Source of the DNA: Nitrosomonadaceae bacterium
Lineage (GTDB): Bacteria; Pseudomonadota; Gammaproteobacteria; Burkholderiales; Nitrosomonadaceae
Assembly (NCBI GenBank): GCA_919902625.1
Contig: CAKKRO010000157.1
Span: 1 to 12,492, forward strand
Direction of reading: 5' to 3'
DNA length: 12,492 nucleotides
Position 1 is the first letter of the stretch. Each line of letters starts with the position of its first letter. A program made the position numbers and the translations under genes. The notes beneath the pieces were generated by a model. That model did no database searches, was not told the origin of the DNA, and worked only from the letters and a program-made list of their open reading frames with translations. This document shows, one piece after another, positions 1 through 6,745 of the stretch.

Positions 1-50
1 AAATTTTTGTTTCATTTTCACCGAACAGATAAATATAGGTTGGAGTCGAC

Positions 51-138
51 ATGGGCAATAGATGTTTGGTTTTGTTTGAATGGGTTATGCAAAGCTATGC
101 GATTTTAGATGGTTTGCGGCAACAATAATAGATTATTG
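51..138. other. Short non-coding left edge, no gene supported
   Basis: This is the AT-rich stretch downstream of lptG. It contains a 25-codon plus-strand ORF (51-128) with GGAG about six bases before its ATG, but it has no recognisable product and runs into the lptG stop-codon hairpin. I see no RNA gene here. The neighbour to the left is outside the window. Confidence 0.3.
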
Positions 139-140
139 TT
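121..140 (-). terminator. AT-rich hairpin at the end of lptG, possible weak terminator
   Basis: AACAATAAT and ATTATTGTT form a perfect 9-bp inverted repeat around a 2-base centre, overlapping the lptG TAA stop (139-141). Read on the minus strand, the stem is followed by GCCGC rather than a U-run, so it is a poor match to an intrinsic terminator. It could instead simply protect the 3' end of the mRNA. Confidence 0.3.
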
Positions 141-1200
141 AAAAAGTGCGGCGCAACCATATATTGGCCAGCATGATCATGGTAATGCCCGGCATCAGTG
201 CGACCAGCGCCGGATTTAAGCGCAGAATCAGCCCGGCATTGGCGATGATTTGATCCAGCAGGTACACCGCGATACCGATCAGCGCGGCGAATACCAGTTT
301 GTTGCTCAAGCCGGTGCGTATCGATCCAAACACAAAGGGAATGGATAAGAGCAGCATGGCAATGGTCATCAATGCGCTGCCCACTTTACGCCATAGCGCC
401 AGTGCATAGGAATCCGCATCCTGACCGGTGCTGCGCAGGAATTCCACGTGCCGTACCAGCTCAAGGGGTGAAAGGCTCTCGGGCGGCTTAGTGAGCGTTG
501 CGATATCTTCCGGATTAAGAAAGGATGTCCAATTTGAAGAGTTTGCGCGGGTTGCCAGAATCTGGTCATCTTTAAATGTTCTGACGATGACATGGCTTAA
601 CTCCCAGATATCGTTATCAATAATATCCGCGTATTGTGCCTGGGTATGCGTGAGCAAGAAACCTTCCTTATCCAGATGCAGAATTTCAATATCGGCGGCC
701 CTTTTGGCGTGCAACATATGGCCAATGCGTAGAATATTCTGTTCGTTGCGGGTCCAGATCCCGAGATTTCTGCCGAGCTCAGCGCTTTGCTCCAGGGCGA
801 TGGCGCGATAAGTAATCGCCTTTTGTTGCAGTTGAGGCGCCACAAATTGCTCCAAAATGGCGACGCACAGCAGCAGTAAGATACCGACTCCTAAAGGGGC
901 CAGACTGATGCGGCGGGGCGAAACTCCAGCCACCCGTAAAGCGATCAACTCTGAATGGACCGCCAGTTTCCCCAGGGCAACGACTGTACCCAATAAAGCG
1001 ACAAAGGGTGCGATTTGAATAAACCGGCGGGGTAACAGCATTGCGGTATATAGAAATGCGTCTATGGCGCGATAAGTGCCACTGCCCACATAGTCCAATT
1101 GATCCAATAAGTCAAAGAAGCTGAATAAAGGCAATAAAACCGCAGTGGAAATAATGAAGCCGATCAGTACCTGATAAGCGATATAGCGATAAATGATCAT
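139..1200 (-). CDS. lptG: LptG, LPS export system inner-membrane permease
   Basis: LptG forms the transmembrane core of the LptB2FG ABC transporter with LptF; it pulls lipopolysaccharide out of the inner membrane and passes it to LptC and the periplasmic bridge. The 353-residue product fits the YjgP/YjgQ family: three N-terminal membrane segments (about residues 10-28, 62-82, 98-118), a periplasmic beta-jellyroll region, then three C-terminal segments. The cytoplasmic coupling stretch ELIALRVAGVSPRRI (84-98) and the APQLQQ segment near residue 121 are typical. I chose the ATG at 1200 although the frame stays open to 1281, because it gives the family N-terminus MIIYRYIAYQ and an ATGA overlap with the lptF stop, which indicates translational coupling. 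LptG is told from LptF by its position second in the pair. No LptB or LptC is in the window. Confidence 0.93.
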   Translation of the reverse strand: MIIYRYIAYQVLIGFIISTAVLLPLFSFFDLLDQLDYVGSGTYRAIDAFLYTAMLLPRRFIQIAPFVALLGTVVALGKLAVHSELIALRVAGVSPRRISLAPLGVGILLLLCVAILEQFVAPQLQQKAITYRAIALEQSAELGRNLGIWTRNEQNILRIGHMLHAKRAADIEILHLDKEGFLLTHTQAQYADIIDNDIWELSHVIVRTFKDDQILATRANSSNWTSFLNPEDIATLTKPPESLSPLELVRHVEFLRSTGQDADSYALALWRKVGSALMTIAMLLLSIPFVFGSIRTGLSNKLVFAALIGIAVYLLDQIIANAGLILRLNPALVALMPGITMIMLANIWLRRTF

Positions 1201-2276
1201 CGTTGACGTAAAAATTGTTTTTGCCTGGGCAACAGGGCATAGATGCCAAGCGCTATTAGCATGAGCAGATATAGCCACCAAACACCCGGTATACTACCGA
1301 CGATACCTTGTTCGACCCAGGTTTTAGCCAGCCCGCTCAGATTATAATAAACGGCGAAAACCAGGGCGGCGATAAGATAAGTCCGATCCGTCTTGTCCTG
1401 GCGTGGCGTGGTGCGAATAAATGTCACTGCGATTAAAGCTAACAGGAGGGTAGCGAGCGGACGGGAAATTCGCCATTGCAATTCGGCAATATCGCGCGGC
1501 TGATCGGATTCCCACAGCGTCCGGGTGGCTGCTGCCTTGCGCCTGTAGTTCAGAACATAATCACCATCAATGAAATAAGTCATATGCTCGAACTGGATGA
1601 CGTCATCGATGCTTGCTGCATGGGTCAGGCGATAGATGGAACCATCGGATAGCTGGATGTGCGGCCTTTGTTCCGGCGTCATGGGTTGAATCTGGCGGGC
1701 TTGCCGGGCAATGACAATTTCGCTGCTGTCCGGCTTCTTGATATAATGAAAGATATTTTCCATCTGCTTGTCGGCATCATTCTTGCTGCGCACATAAACA
1801 ATCCTGCCGGTGCGCTCGCTGCCATGAAAACGCCCGGCCTGGAACCGGTTGGTATTGAGCTCGGCTTCCGCCTGCGCATCCAGAATATAGCTTTCCGCAT
1901 AGGCCCAGGGGCGGACATAAGATGAGAGCATGCCGCTGACCAAGCCAATGGGTATTGCGACAGTCAATACGGCGAGCACAATGCGTTTGCCACTGACGCC
2001 GATAGTACGCAGCACATTGAGCTCCTGGTCTTTGCTGAGCCGGCCAAGACCCATAATGATGGAGATATAGAGCGCGATGGGGATTAATACTTCCAATGCA
2101 ATCAAGGTTTTCAGAAATACCAGTTTGAGCAGGGCGGCGATTCCCAATGTTTCAGTGACCGCTCCTGCCAAAAGCCGGGCGCTGCTGAAGCTGGCAAATA
2201 AGCCCACCAGAATAATGATGACTACCGTAAAAGGCAGTAGTATTTCGCGCGCGATATAACGTTCAATTAACTTCAT
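1197..2276 (-). CDS. lptF: LptF, LPS export system inner-membrane permease
   Basis: LptF is the partner of LptG in the LptB2FG transporter, which uses ATP hydrolysed by LptB to extract LPS from the inner membrane. The 359-residue product has the family layout: N-terminal MKLIERYIAREIL, membrane helices near 12-32, 58-78 and 99-119, a periplasmic domain of about 130 residues, and three C-terminal helices from about 272 to 350. The coupling segment with SKDQELNVLRTIGVSGKRI (81-99) matches the conserved LptF loop. It precedes lptG and overlaps it by four bases, the usual lptF-lptG arrangement. The often-seen neighbour pepA is absent; the upstream gene is instead a nucleotidyltransferase 70 bases away on the same strand. 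The ribosome binding site is weak, only AGCAG-like. Confidence 0.93.
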   Translation of the reverse strand: MKLIERYIAREILLPFTVVIIILVGLFASFSSARLLAGAVTETLGIAALLKLVFLKTLIALEVLIPIALYISIIMGLGRLSKDQELNVLRTIGVSGKRIVLAVLTVAIPIGLVSGMLSSYVRPWAYAESYILDAQAEAELNTNRFQAGRFHGSERTGRIVYVRSKNDADKQMENIFHYIKKPDSSEIVIARQARQIQPMTPEQRPHIQLSDGSIYRLTHAASIDDVIQFEHMTYFIDGDYVLNYRRKAAATRTLWESDQPRDIAELQWRISRPLATLLLALIAVTFIRTTPRQDKTDRTYLIAALVFAVYYNLSGLAKTWVEQGIVGSIPGVWWLYLLMLIALGIYALLPRQKQFLRQR

Positions 2277-2346
2277 AAATCTGCTTGATTAGCATTACGT
2301 TTGTTTTGCATAAGGGCAGAGCTTTGTTGGGAGAAGAAGGTGAAAA

Positions 2347-3192
2347 TCACTGATCAGATTGACGGTTACTATAAAAAGAATGGGGTTTCCGGTTCAATAT
2401 GGATTCGGCAAGCACTAAATCTTCGATTTTATCCACATCGATACCAGCCCGCGGATCGTCGAGCATAATGGCCTGTATTTTTACTCCCGATTTCTCTGAT
2501 ACCGCATCCAGGGCTTGTTGCAGTGTTAAAAAGCCGAATAAATAAGAAAGTACCATTCTGAGGCCAAGCACTTGTGCGATTAATTGCCAGGGGCGTTTTC
2601 GCAGGTCTTCCGCCTGCCGCCAGAATCTGACCAGTGCCCGTCCTCGTGGATTAAAAGCAAACAGATTGCAGCCGCAAAATCCACCATCTCGTAGTCGTGT
2701 GACGGTACGTTTGGAGCCAGGGAAAGCAGCAGCCATTTCTTTTTGCCTGACCAGGCCAACGGTAGCATCACAATCCGTTGCCAGTGATTCACGTAAAAAG
2801 CTTTGTACCATGTTGGGGGTCAATAGCGCATGATCAGCGGTAGTTAATAATACCGGCATATCCCTTGGCACATGACTAAAGCCGTTTTCAGCGCTGCGGC
2901 TGGGAGAGTCCAGATTCGGTAACCAGGTGACTTGACCTGAGGCAATGCGCTGTTTTAATTCGGGGCAATGTGCGTGCAGGGATTCGGGGGGGCCGCAAAG
3001 AAGGGTTGTTGCAATCAGATCACAGGCGGCCAGCGCATCCAGAACGCGAATAATCATGGGAATTCCGCCGATGGGCGCGAAGGCCTTACAGGCTGCACCC
3101 GTATGTTGAGTGATGGGATCTTTAGTTGTACGGTCAGCAGCCAGAACCAGTGCTATGAATTGCCCGGGATTCTTGTTGGGTTCATTGTTCAC
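2347..3192 (-). CDS. MobA-like nucleotidyltransferase, substrate unknown
   Basis: The 281-residue protein belongs to the GT-A-fold NTP-transferase group (MobA/IspD/GlmU-like), which transfers a nucleotidyl group from an NTP to a phosphorylated acceptor. Visible elements are an N-terminal hydrophobic strand ending in LAADRTTKDP (17-26) in place of the classic LAGGxGxR loop, a lysine in CKAF (35-38), GIPMI (43-47), LTTADHALL (116-124) with the metal-binding aspartate of the second strand, and IDVDKIEDL near the C-terminus (251-259), like the DxDTPxDL motif of relatives. It starts with GTG at 3192, giving a GTGA overlap with the stop of the upstream GNAT-fold gene, so the two are probably translated together. 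No molybdopterin, isoprenoid or sugar-nucleotide partner lies beside it, so the acceptor cannot be named. Its position just ahead of lptFG suggests an envelope role, which is inference. Confidence 0.75.
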   Translation of the reverse strand: MNNEPNKNPGQFIALVLAADRTTKDPITQHTGAACKAFAPIGGIPMIIRVLDALAACDLIATTLLCGPPESLHAHCPELKQRIASGQVTWLPNLDSPSRSAENGFSHVPRDMPVLLTTADHALLTPNMVQSFLRESLATDCDATVGLVRQKEMAAAFPGSKRTVTRLRDGGFCGCNLFAFNPRGRALVRFWRQAEDLRKRPWQLIAQVLGLRMVLSYLFGFLTLQQALDAVSEKSGVKIQAIMLDDPRAGIDVDKIEDLVLAESILNRKPHSFYSNRQSDQ

Positions 3193-4343
3193 AATGTTTT
3201 TCCATAAATACGATAACGTTTGTACTGCTTGCTGCCGATACTGTCGAGAATTCCACGCATGGCGGTATTATCTTCAAGTATCCATGACATCTCAACTTCC
3301 TGTATGCCACGGGCGATTGCCGTTTGTCGTGGCGCATCAATGACTAGGCAAGCCAATGCCAGGCCCAATGGCGTATTTTGAAATTGTTTACGGACACCCA
3401 TCAGCGGTATGCGGCCTGTATGTATTTCATTATTCTTGATTCTTTTAATCAATTTGAGCCAGCCAAAGGGAAACAGGCTTCCGTTTAATTCGGCCAGAAC
3501 TTCATTGAGATTGGGAAGTACGACCATAAATGCCGCAGGTTCACCATTGACCTCGGCAATCTGGATGTAGTCATCGGGTAGCAGCAGGCGCAGGCTGCTG
3601 CCCAGTTCTGCAAATTCGGCTTTTGTAAAAGGAATAAAACCCCAGTTACCGGACCAGGCGTCATTAAAAATATCACGCAAAATTTCCATTTCTGCGTGGA
3701 ATTGATTGCGTTGCAGGGTGCGTATTTTGATCTGTGAAGAGAATTTATTAATCAGAAACTGCATGGGGCGAGGTGCTTTAAAATCGACGTTTACCCAGTA
3801 GGCCAGTAAATCCTTGACTGGCAGATAGCCTTGTTCTTCCAGTAAACGGCCATACCAACGAGGTGAATGGGGCATCATCACCACGGGCGGCGTGTCGAAT
3901 CCATCCACCAGAACACCGCATTCCTGATTGATGGACAGATTGAATGGCCCGCTGACATGAAGCGTTTGTCTGGCGGCCAGCCATGCTTCGGCATGCAGCA
4001 TCAGCGCAGCAAATACTTCTGCATCGTCTATGCATTCCAATAAGCCAAAGTGGCCGCTGTTTGCACCGTAACGTTCCCGGTGCAGCGAATCAATTTGCGC
4101 GCTGATTCGACCGGCCGGCCGGTCATTTTGATAAGCAACCCAGGCTTGCCATTCACCATGCTTAAAAAAAGGATTGAAGCGGGAAAAATGGAAACGCCGT
4201 TCCAGGCGTAATGGAGGCACCCACAGGGGGTCATCGGCATAGATATGCCAGGGTATATCTATGAATTGACCCATATCACGATAAGACATTACCGGGCGTA
4301 CCGTTACAACCTTAGAACCGGTTGGCTTATTGTGTTTGTTCAT
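3189..4343 (-). CDS. YghO-like GNAT-fold acyltransferase-type protein
   Basis: The 384-residue protein resembles a proteobacterial family annotated as GNAT N-acetyltransferase or YghO-like. Features I recognise are WVPPL (41-45), NPFF (57-60), an A-GRI strand (77-80), FG (99-100), the long conserved block GPFNLSINQECGVLVDGF (132-149), DLLAYWV (178-184), FNDAW..NWGFIP (226-238) and a C-terminal EMSWILEDNTAM (351-362) followed by a basic YKRYRIYGK tail. Two GNAT-like halves are plausible. As I recall, the ceramide synthase described in Caulobacter is of this broad type, so transfer of an acyl group to an amine of a lipid precursor is a reasonable idea but is not shown here. No serine palmitoyltransferase gene is in the window. 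The gene heads the run GNAT-nucleotidyltransferase-lptF-lptG. No good Shine-Dalgarno is visible before the ATG at 4343. Confidence 0.7.
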   Translation of the reverse strand: MNKHNKPTGSKVVTVRPVMSYRDMGQFIDIPWHIYADDPLWVPPLRLERRFHFSRFNPFFKHGEWQAWVAYQNDRPAGRISAQIDSLHRERYGANSGHFGLLECIDDAEVFAALMLHAEAWLAARQTLHVSGPFNLSINQECGVLVDGFDTPPVVMMPHSPRWYGRLLEEQGYLPVKDLLAYWVNVDFKAPRPMQFLINKFSSQIKIRTLQRNQFHAEMEILRDIFNDAWSGNWGFIPFTKAEFAELGSSLRLLLPDDYIQIAEVNGEPAAFMVVLPNLNEVLAELNGSLFPFGWLKLIKRIKNNEIHTGRIPLMGVRKQFQNTPLGLALACLVIDAPRQTAIARGIQEVEMSWILEDNTAMRGILDSIGSKQYKRYRIYGKTL

Positions 4344-4403
4344 GGCCAGTTATAATGAATGAGGCGGTTTGATAATGATGCTAATGCATCCGATTGATAG
4401 CGC

Positions 4404-4432
4404 ATTATAGCGATTATGGAAGTATCTACTAA
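4404..4432 (-). promoter_or_regulatory. Candidate sigma70-type promoter for the GNAT-to-lptG unit
   Basis: On the minus strand a perfect TATAAT (4404-4409) is preceded by 17 bases and TTAGTA (4427-4432), a 3-of-6 match to TTGACA. The start site would be near 4397, about 54 bases ahead of the ATG at 4343. The -10 match and position are good and the -35 is weak. No experimental support is possible here. Confidence 0.4.
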
Positions 4433-4469
4433 TAATGTTTAATGGAATATGCTGCCGGTTTGGTTTGAT

Positions 4470-4513
4470 AACCCGTGTCAATTGTGATTAATTAACACCG
4501 GTTACACCGGGTT
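4470..4513. repeat. Imperfect inverted repeat with a nested ACACCGG direct repeat
   Basis: AACCCGTGT (4470-4478) can pair with ACACCGGGTT (4504-4513) with one bulged G. Inside the loop, ACACCGG occurs twice (4495-4501 and 4504-4510). It lies about 50 bases downstream of the hypothetical gene that ends at 4560 on the minus strand, so it could end that transcript, but there is no clear U-run. Confidence 0.3.
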
Positions 4514-4559
4514 TCAATCACTGATTAATTGCATGGATAGCAACAGAATAAAGAAATTT

Positions 4560-5144
4560 TTATATATGAGTATGCTTTAATAAATCCGCAATGAGTTTGT
4601 GGAAAACTTCTTTGGGATCCGGTTCTTTGTGAGTGGATTCCTTGATATCGCCAGTAGTATCGGATGCTGAGGATTGCTCTGCAGTTGCACATTTTTCGTC
4701 AGTGATATTGCGGCAGAAATCACAGAAATTGTTCCAGTCCGTGTTGTAGTTAAGCAGGTTATCCTGAGGAATAAATACCCTTAAGACTTCAAAGTTATGC
4801 TGCATTTCGGGTAAGCGGGAACAAAGGTATGTGTTGATGTTTTTGGGCCAGCCCTTATGTCTGGGGTATAAATCAGCCAGTTCCGTTTCAATCGTGTAAC
4901 GGAAGTTATCAATCGCATTGGCGCGGCGCTTTCGATTCAGAATTTCAACAAATACAGCGACCAACCCTAAAAAGCCGAACAAGATAAATGGCCATAAGGG
5001 TACGGTTCCAAAATATCCGGTGATTTGATTAATGTTTTCGTCCAAGGCCGCCTCAGTTAAATAGATTAGAAAAATATGCAGCGGATTCTTGCATGATACC
5101 GCAACCGAACGCCGTATCTTGCCATAGTAAGATACATGTATCAA
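4560..5144 (-). CDS. Hypothetical single-helix membrane protein
   Basis: I do not recognise this family. The frame encodes up to 194 residues from the ATG at 5144. One strong hydrophobic segment (about residues 49-67, WPFILFGFLGLVAVFVEIL) is followed by the positive stretch NRKRRAN, so the protein probably has its short N-terminus outside and a soluble C-terminal part of some 125 residues in the cytoplasm. The tail from about residue 150 is polar and low in complexity (Ser, Asp, Lys, Glu), ending in a short predicted helix. The start is doubtful: the ATG at 5144 has no clear ribosome binding site, while TTG at 5045 has GAGG five bases upstream and would give 161 residues starting just before the membrane segment. 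Its codon composition resembles coding DNA and no competing frame is better. It is transcribed divergently from xseB. Confidence 0.6.
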   Translation of the reverse strand: MIHVSYYGKIRRSVAVSCKNPLHIFLIYLTEAALDENINQITGYFGTVPLWPFILFGFLGLVAVFVEILNRKRRANAIDNFRYTIETELADLYPRHKGWPKNINTYLCSRLPEMQHNFEVLRVFIPQDNLLNYNTDWNNFCDFCRNITDEKCATAEQSSASDTTGDIKESTHKEPDPKEVFHKLIADLLKHTHI

Positions 5145-5174
5145 TATTGATCGTTTTAAGGGCCTTGGTAGCGA

Positions 5175-5204
5175 ATTTTATTGTTTGATCAAAAGAATCA
5201 GCAA
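5175..5204 (-). promoter_or_regulatory. Weak candidate promoter for the hypothetical gene
   Basis: On the minus strand TAAAAT (5175-5180, 5 of 6 to TATAAT) lies 18 bases after TTGCTG (5199-5204, 3 of 6 to TTGACA). The start site would fall near 5168, ahead of both candidate start codons (5144 and 5045). AT-rich sequence makes chance matches likely. Confidence 0.25.
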
Positions 5205-5252
5205 GCGTATGTAGCTAATGATCCACGCGGCTTTTCAGATACTCACTATTAA

Positions 5253-5414
5253 CCCGAATATTTCATAAATTGGCACGTGTCCTCACTTGCCTTTTGATTA
5301 ATAAGAAAGATTTTGCTCAGTCGGGTGTATGAGTCACTACACCACTCTTTCTCAAAACTTCCCTATTAATCAAAATCCTGCGTGATCATCACGCGAATTT
5401 ATGAAATATTCGGG
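5253..5414. mobile_element. MITE-like 162-bp palindromic element flanked by TTAA
   Basis: The ends are perfect 19-bp inverted repeats, CCCGAATATTTCATAAATT at 5253-5271 and its complement at 5396-5414. TTAA flanks both sides (5249-5252 and 5415-5418), consistent with a 4-bp target duplication, although TTAA is itself palindromic and could be part of 23-bp repeats. Inside are a perfect 12-bp inverted pair (TTTTGATTAATA, 5292-5303 with 5364-5375) and a 6-bp pair (GGTGTA 5324-5329 with TACACC 5338-5343) around an 8-base centre. The spacing is exactly symmetric: 19, 20, 12, 20 and 6 bases on each arm. It encodes no protein. The size and structure fit a miniature inverted-repeat element mobilised by a transposase elsewhere; I cannot name the parent IS family from sequence alone. 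Confidence 0.75.
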
Positions 5415-5457
5415 TTAAATTCCGGCAGGGATAATAATGATCATTACTAAATTTGAA

Positions 5458-5487
5458 TTGACCTGACACTGCTAATTGCGTTATTTT
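5458..5487 (+). promoter_or_regulatory. Candidate sigma70-type promoter for the xseB-ispA-dxs unit
   Basis: TTGACC (5458-5463, 5 of 6 to TTGACA) is followed after 18 bases by TATTTT (5482-5487, 4 of 6 to TATAAT). Transcription would start near 5494, giving a leader of about 79 bases that contains the hairpin at 5524-5555. The promoter lies 44 bases beyond the right end of the palindromic element, so the insertion would not disrupt it but could affect upstream regulation. Confidence 0.4.
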
Positions 5488-5523
5488 TATCTGTTTTTTG
5501 TAATAGAAACACTTATTGTTTAT

Positions 5524-5555
5524 ATTATCCTGGAAACTGCGGTTTTCAGGATAAT
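5524..5555 (+). promoter_or_regulatory. Strong hairpin in the presumed xseB leader
   Basis: The arms 5524-5537 and 5542-5555 form a 14-bp stem (13 Watson-Crick pairs and one G-U) closed by the tetraloop TGCG. The stem ends 17 bases before the xseB ATG. The following bases are not a clean U-run, so a classical terminator or attenuator is unlikely. It could stabilise the mRNA, affect translation of xseB, or be an operator at DNA level. Confidence 0.5.
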
Positions 5556-5572
5556 CTTGCTGGCTTAGTTTT

Positions 5573-5827
5573 ATGACCAAATCTTCTAAAAATGCTGCTT
5601 TATCTCAGCCAGAAAGTTTTGAAGCGGCATCGGCCGAACTGGAAAAAATAGTGGCTGCCATGGAAGCAGGACAAATGTCATTGGAGGCTTCTCTCGCAGC
5701 GTATCAGCGCGGAGCCGAGTTATTGCAATATTGTCAGAATAAACTGCAAGGCGCGCAGCAACAGGTGCGAATACTTGAAGCAGATATGTTAAAAAATTTC
5801 ACAAGATCTGACGTTGATGACCATTGA
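5573..5827 (+). CDS. xseB: Exonuclease VII small subunit
   Basis: XseB is the small subunit of exonuclease VII, which with the large subunit XseA degrades single-stranded DNA to short acid-soluble oligonucleotides in the cytoplasm. The 84-residue product is the normal family size and is almost entirely helical; the conserved core FEAASAELEKIVAAMEAGQM (residues 16-35) with the following SLEASLAAYQRGAELLQ is diagnostic. xseA is not in the window, as is common. The ribosome binding site before the ATG is poor (GCTGG-like). The gene overlaps the start of ispA by 11 bases, and the xseB-ispA-dxs order is widespread in proteobacteria, so the three are very likely co-transcribed. Confidence 0.93.
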   Translation: MTKSSKNAALSQPESFEAASAELEKIVAAMEAGQMSLEASLAAYQRGAELLQYCQNKLQGAQQQVRILEADMLKNFTRSDVDDH

Positions 5828-6710
5828 TTTTCAGAATTGGACCCGTAATTGTCAGGCGCGCATCGAAACATTCCTGGGATCAAGATTACCAGCCGCTGAT
5901 TGTGTTCCTGAGCGATTACATAAGGCCATGCGCTATGCTGTCCTGGGCGGAGGAAAGCGGGTACGTCCATTGCTGTCTTTTGCAGCGGGAGAACTCGCTC
6001 TTGCAGATGTTGAACGCGTAACGGTAGCTGCCGCAGCGGTAGAACTCATTCATGCCTATTCTTTGGTGCATGATGATCTGCCCTGCATGGATGATGATAT
6101 TCTGCGGCGTGGCAAACCCACTTGTCATGTCGAATTTGATGAAGCCACGGCTTTGTTGACGGGCGATAGTTTACAGACGTTGGCTTTTGAGTTATTGGCA
6201 GAGAAACAATTGGCCGATGCGCCGGAAACACAGTTAGGAATGATTGCGCAATTGGCACTGGCTGCCGGTTCACGCGGTATGGCAGGAGGGCAGGCATTTG
6301 ATCTGGATAGTGTTGGGAAGACTTTAAGCCTGCCGGAACTGGAATTCATGCATATTCATAAAACAGGCGCATTGATTCGTGCCGCCGTAATGCTGGGGGT
6401 TCGTTGCAGCAACCGTTTGGATGATCAGCAACTGGCTGGACTGGATCACTTTGCCAAATGTGTCGGTTTGGCATTCCAGGTGGTTGATGATTTGCTGGAT
6501 GCCGAAGCGACAACGGCAACCTTGGGCAAAACAGCCGGTAAAGATGCCGAGAATAACAAGCCCACTTATGTCAGTATCTTGGGTATCAGCCAGGCGCGTG
6601 AATTGGCGGAGAAATTGCAGCTTGACGCCTACCAGGCTTTGGATAATTTTGGTGACGCGGCATTAAGATTGCGTCAAGTGACTGACTTTATAATTAAACG
6701 TAAATTCTAA
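5817..6710 (+). CDS. ispA: Farnesyl/geranyl diphosphate synthase
   Basis: IspA condenses dimethylallyl or geranyl diphosphate with isopentenyl diphosphate to make farnesyl diphosphate, the precursor of quinone side chains, undecaprenyl phosphate and hopanoids or carotenoids. The 297-residue product carries GGGKRVRP (44-51), the first aspartate-rich motif with D86, D87 and D92 (DDLPCMD, with the two-residue insertion typical of bacterial farnesyl diphosphate synthases), KTGAL (182-186) and the second aspartate-rich motif DDLLD (224-228). I start at the ATG at 5817; an in-frame TTG one codon upstream is less likely. The gene overlaps xseB by 11 bases and is followed by dxs after 35 bases, so the supply enzyme and the chain-elongating enzyme are encoded together. 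Confidence 0.95.
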   Translation: MTIDFQNWTRNCQARIETFLGSRLPAADCVPERLHKAMRYAVLGGGKRVRPLLSFAAGELALADVERVTVAAAAVELIHAYSLVHDDLPCMDDDILRRGKPTCHVEFDEATALLTGDSLQTLAFELLAEKQLADAPETQLGMIAQLALAAGSRGMAGGQAFDLDSVGKTLSLPELEFMHIHKTGALIRAAVMLGVRCSNRLDDQQLAGLDHFAKCVGLAFQVVDDLLDAEATTATLGKTAGKDAENNKPTYVSILGISQARELAEKLQLDAYQALDNFGDAALRLRQVTDFIIKRKF

Positions 6711-6745
6711 GTATTATTTTCCACATTTCTATTTTCAGGTTCTGA

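Larger units (their letters stand above)
5145..5572. other. 428-base intergenic region between divergent genes
   Basis: This gap carries no convincing gene. From left to right it holds a weak minus-strand promoter candidate, a 162-bp symmetric palindromic element (5253-5414), a 12-bp perfect palindrome TAATGATCATTA (5435-5446), a plus-strand promoter candidate (5458-5487) and a strong hairpin (5524-5555) just before xseB. A 63-codon minus-strand ORF (5389-5580) merely crosses the right end of the palindromic element and the hairpin and has no coding character. Confidence 0.75.

Noticed and set aside
51..128. 25-codon plus-strand ORF with GGAG before its ATG
   Set aside because: It is too short, no homology is apparent, and its end overlaps the hairpin downstream of lptG; it is mentioned only as a possibility.
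428..811. 127-codon plus-strand ORF
   Set aside because: It lies wholly antisense to lptG, whose protein family is certain, and its translation has no recognisable features.
2968..3343. Overlapping plus-strand ORFs opposite the nucleotidyltransferase and GNAT genes
   Set aside because: They are antisense to well-supported genes and have unnatural compositions.
4109..4124. 16-bp perfect palindrome made of CCGG repeats
   Set aside because: It lies inside the GNAT-fold gene and encodes part of the conserved RPAGRI region, so coding constraint explains it.
5389..5580. 63-codon minus-strand ORF
   Set aside because: It spans the end of the palindromic element, a promoter-like region and the hairpin, runs opposite to xseB, and shows no coding character.
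6711..6745. Possible TPP riboswitch before dxs
   Set aside because: The gap is only 35 bases, far too small for the aptamer, and no matching core sequence is present.
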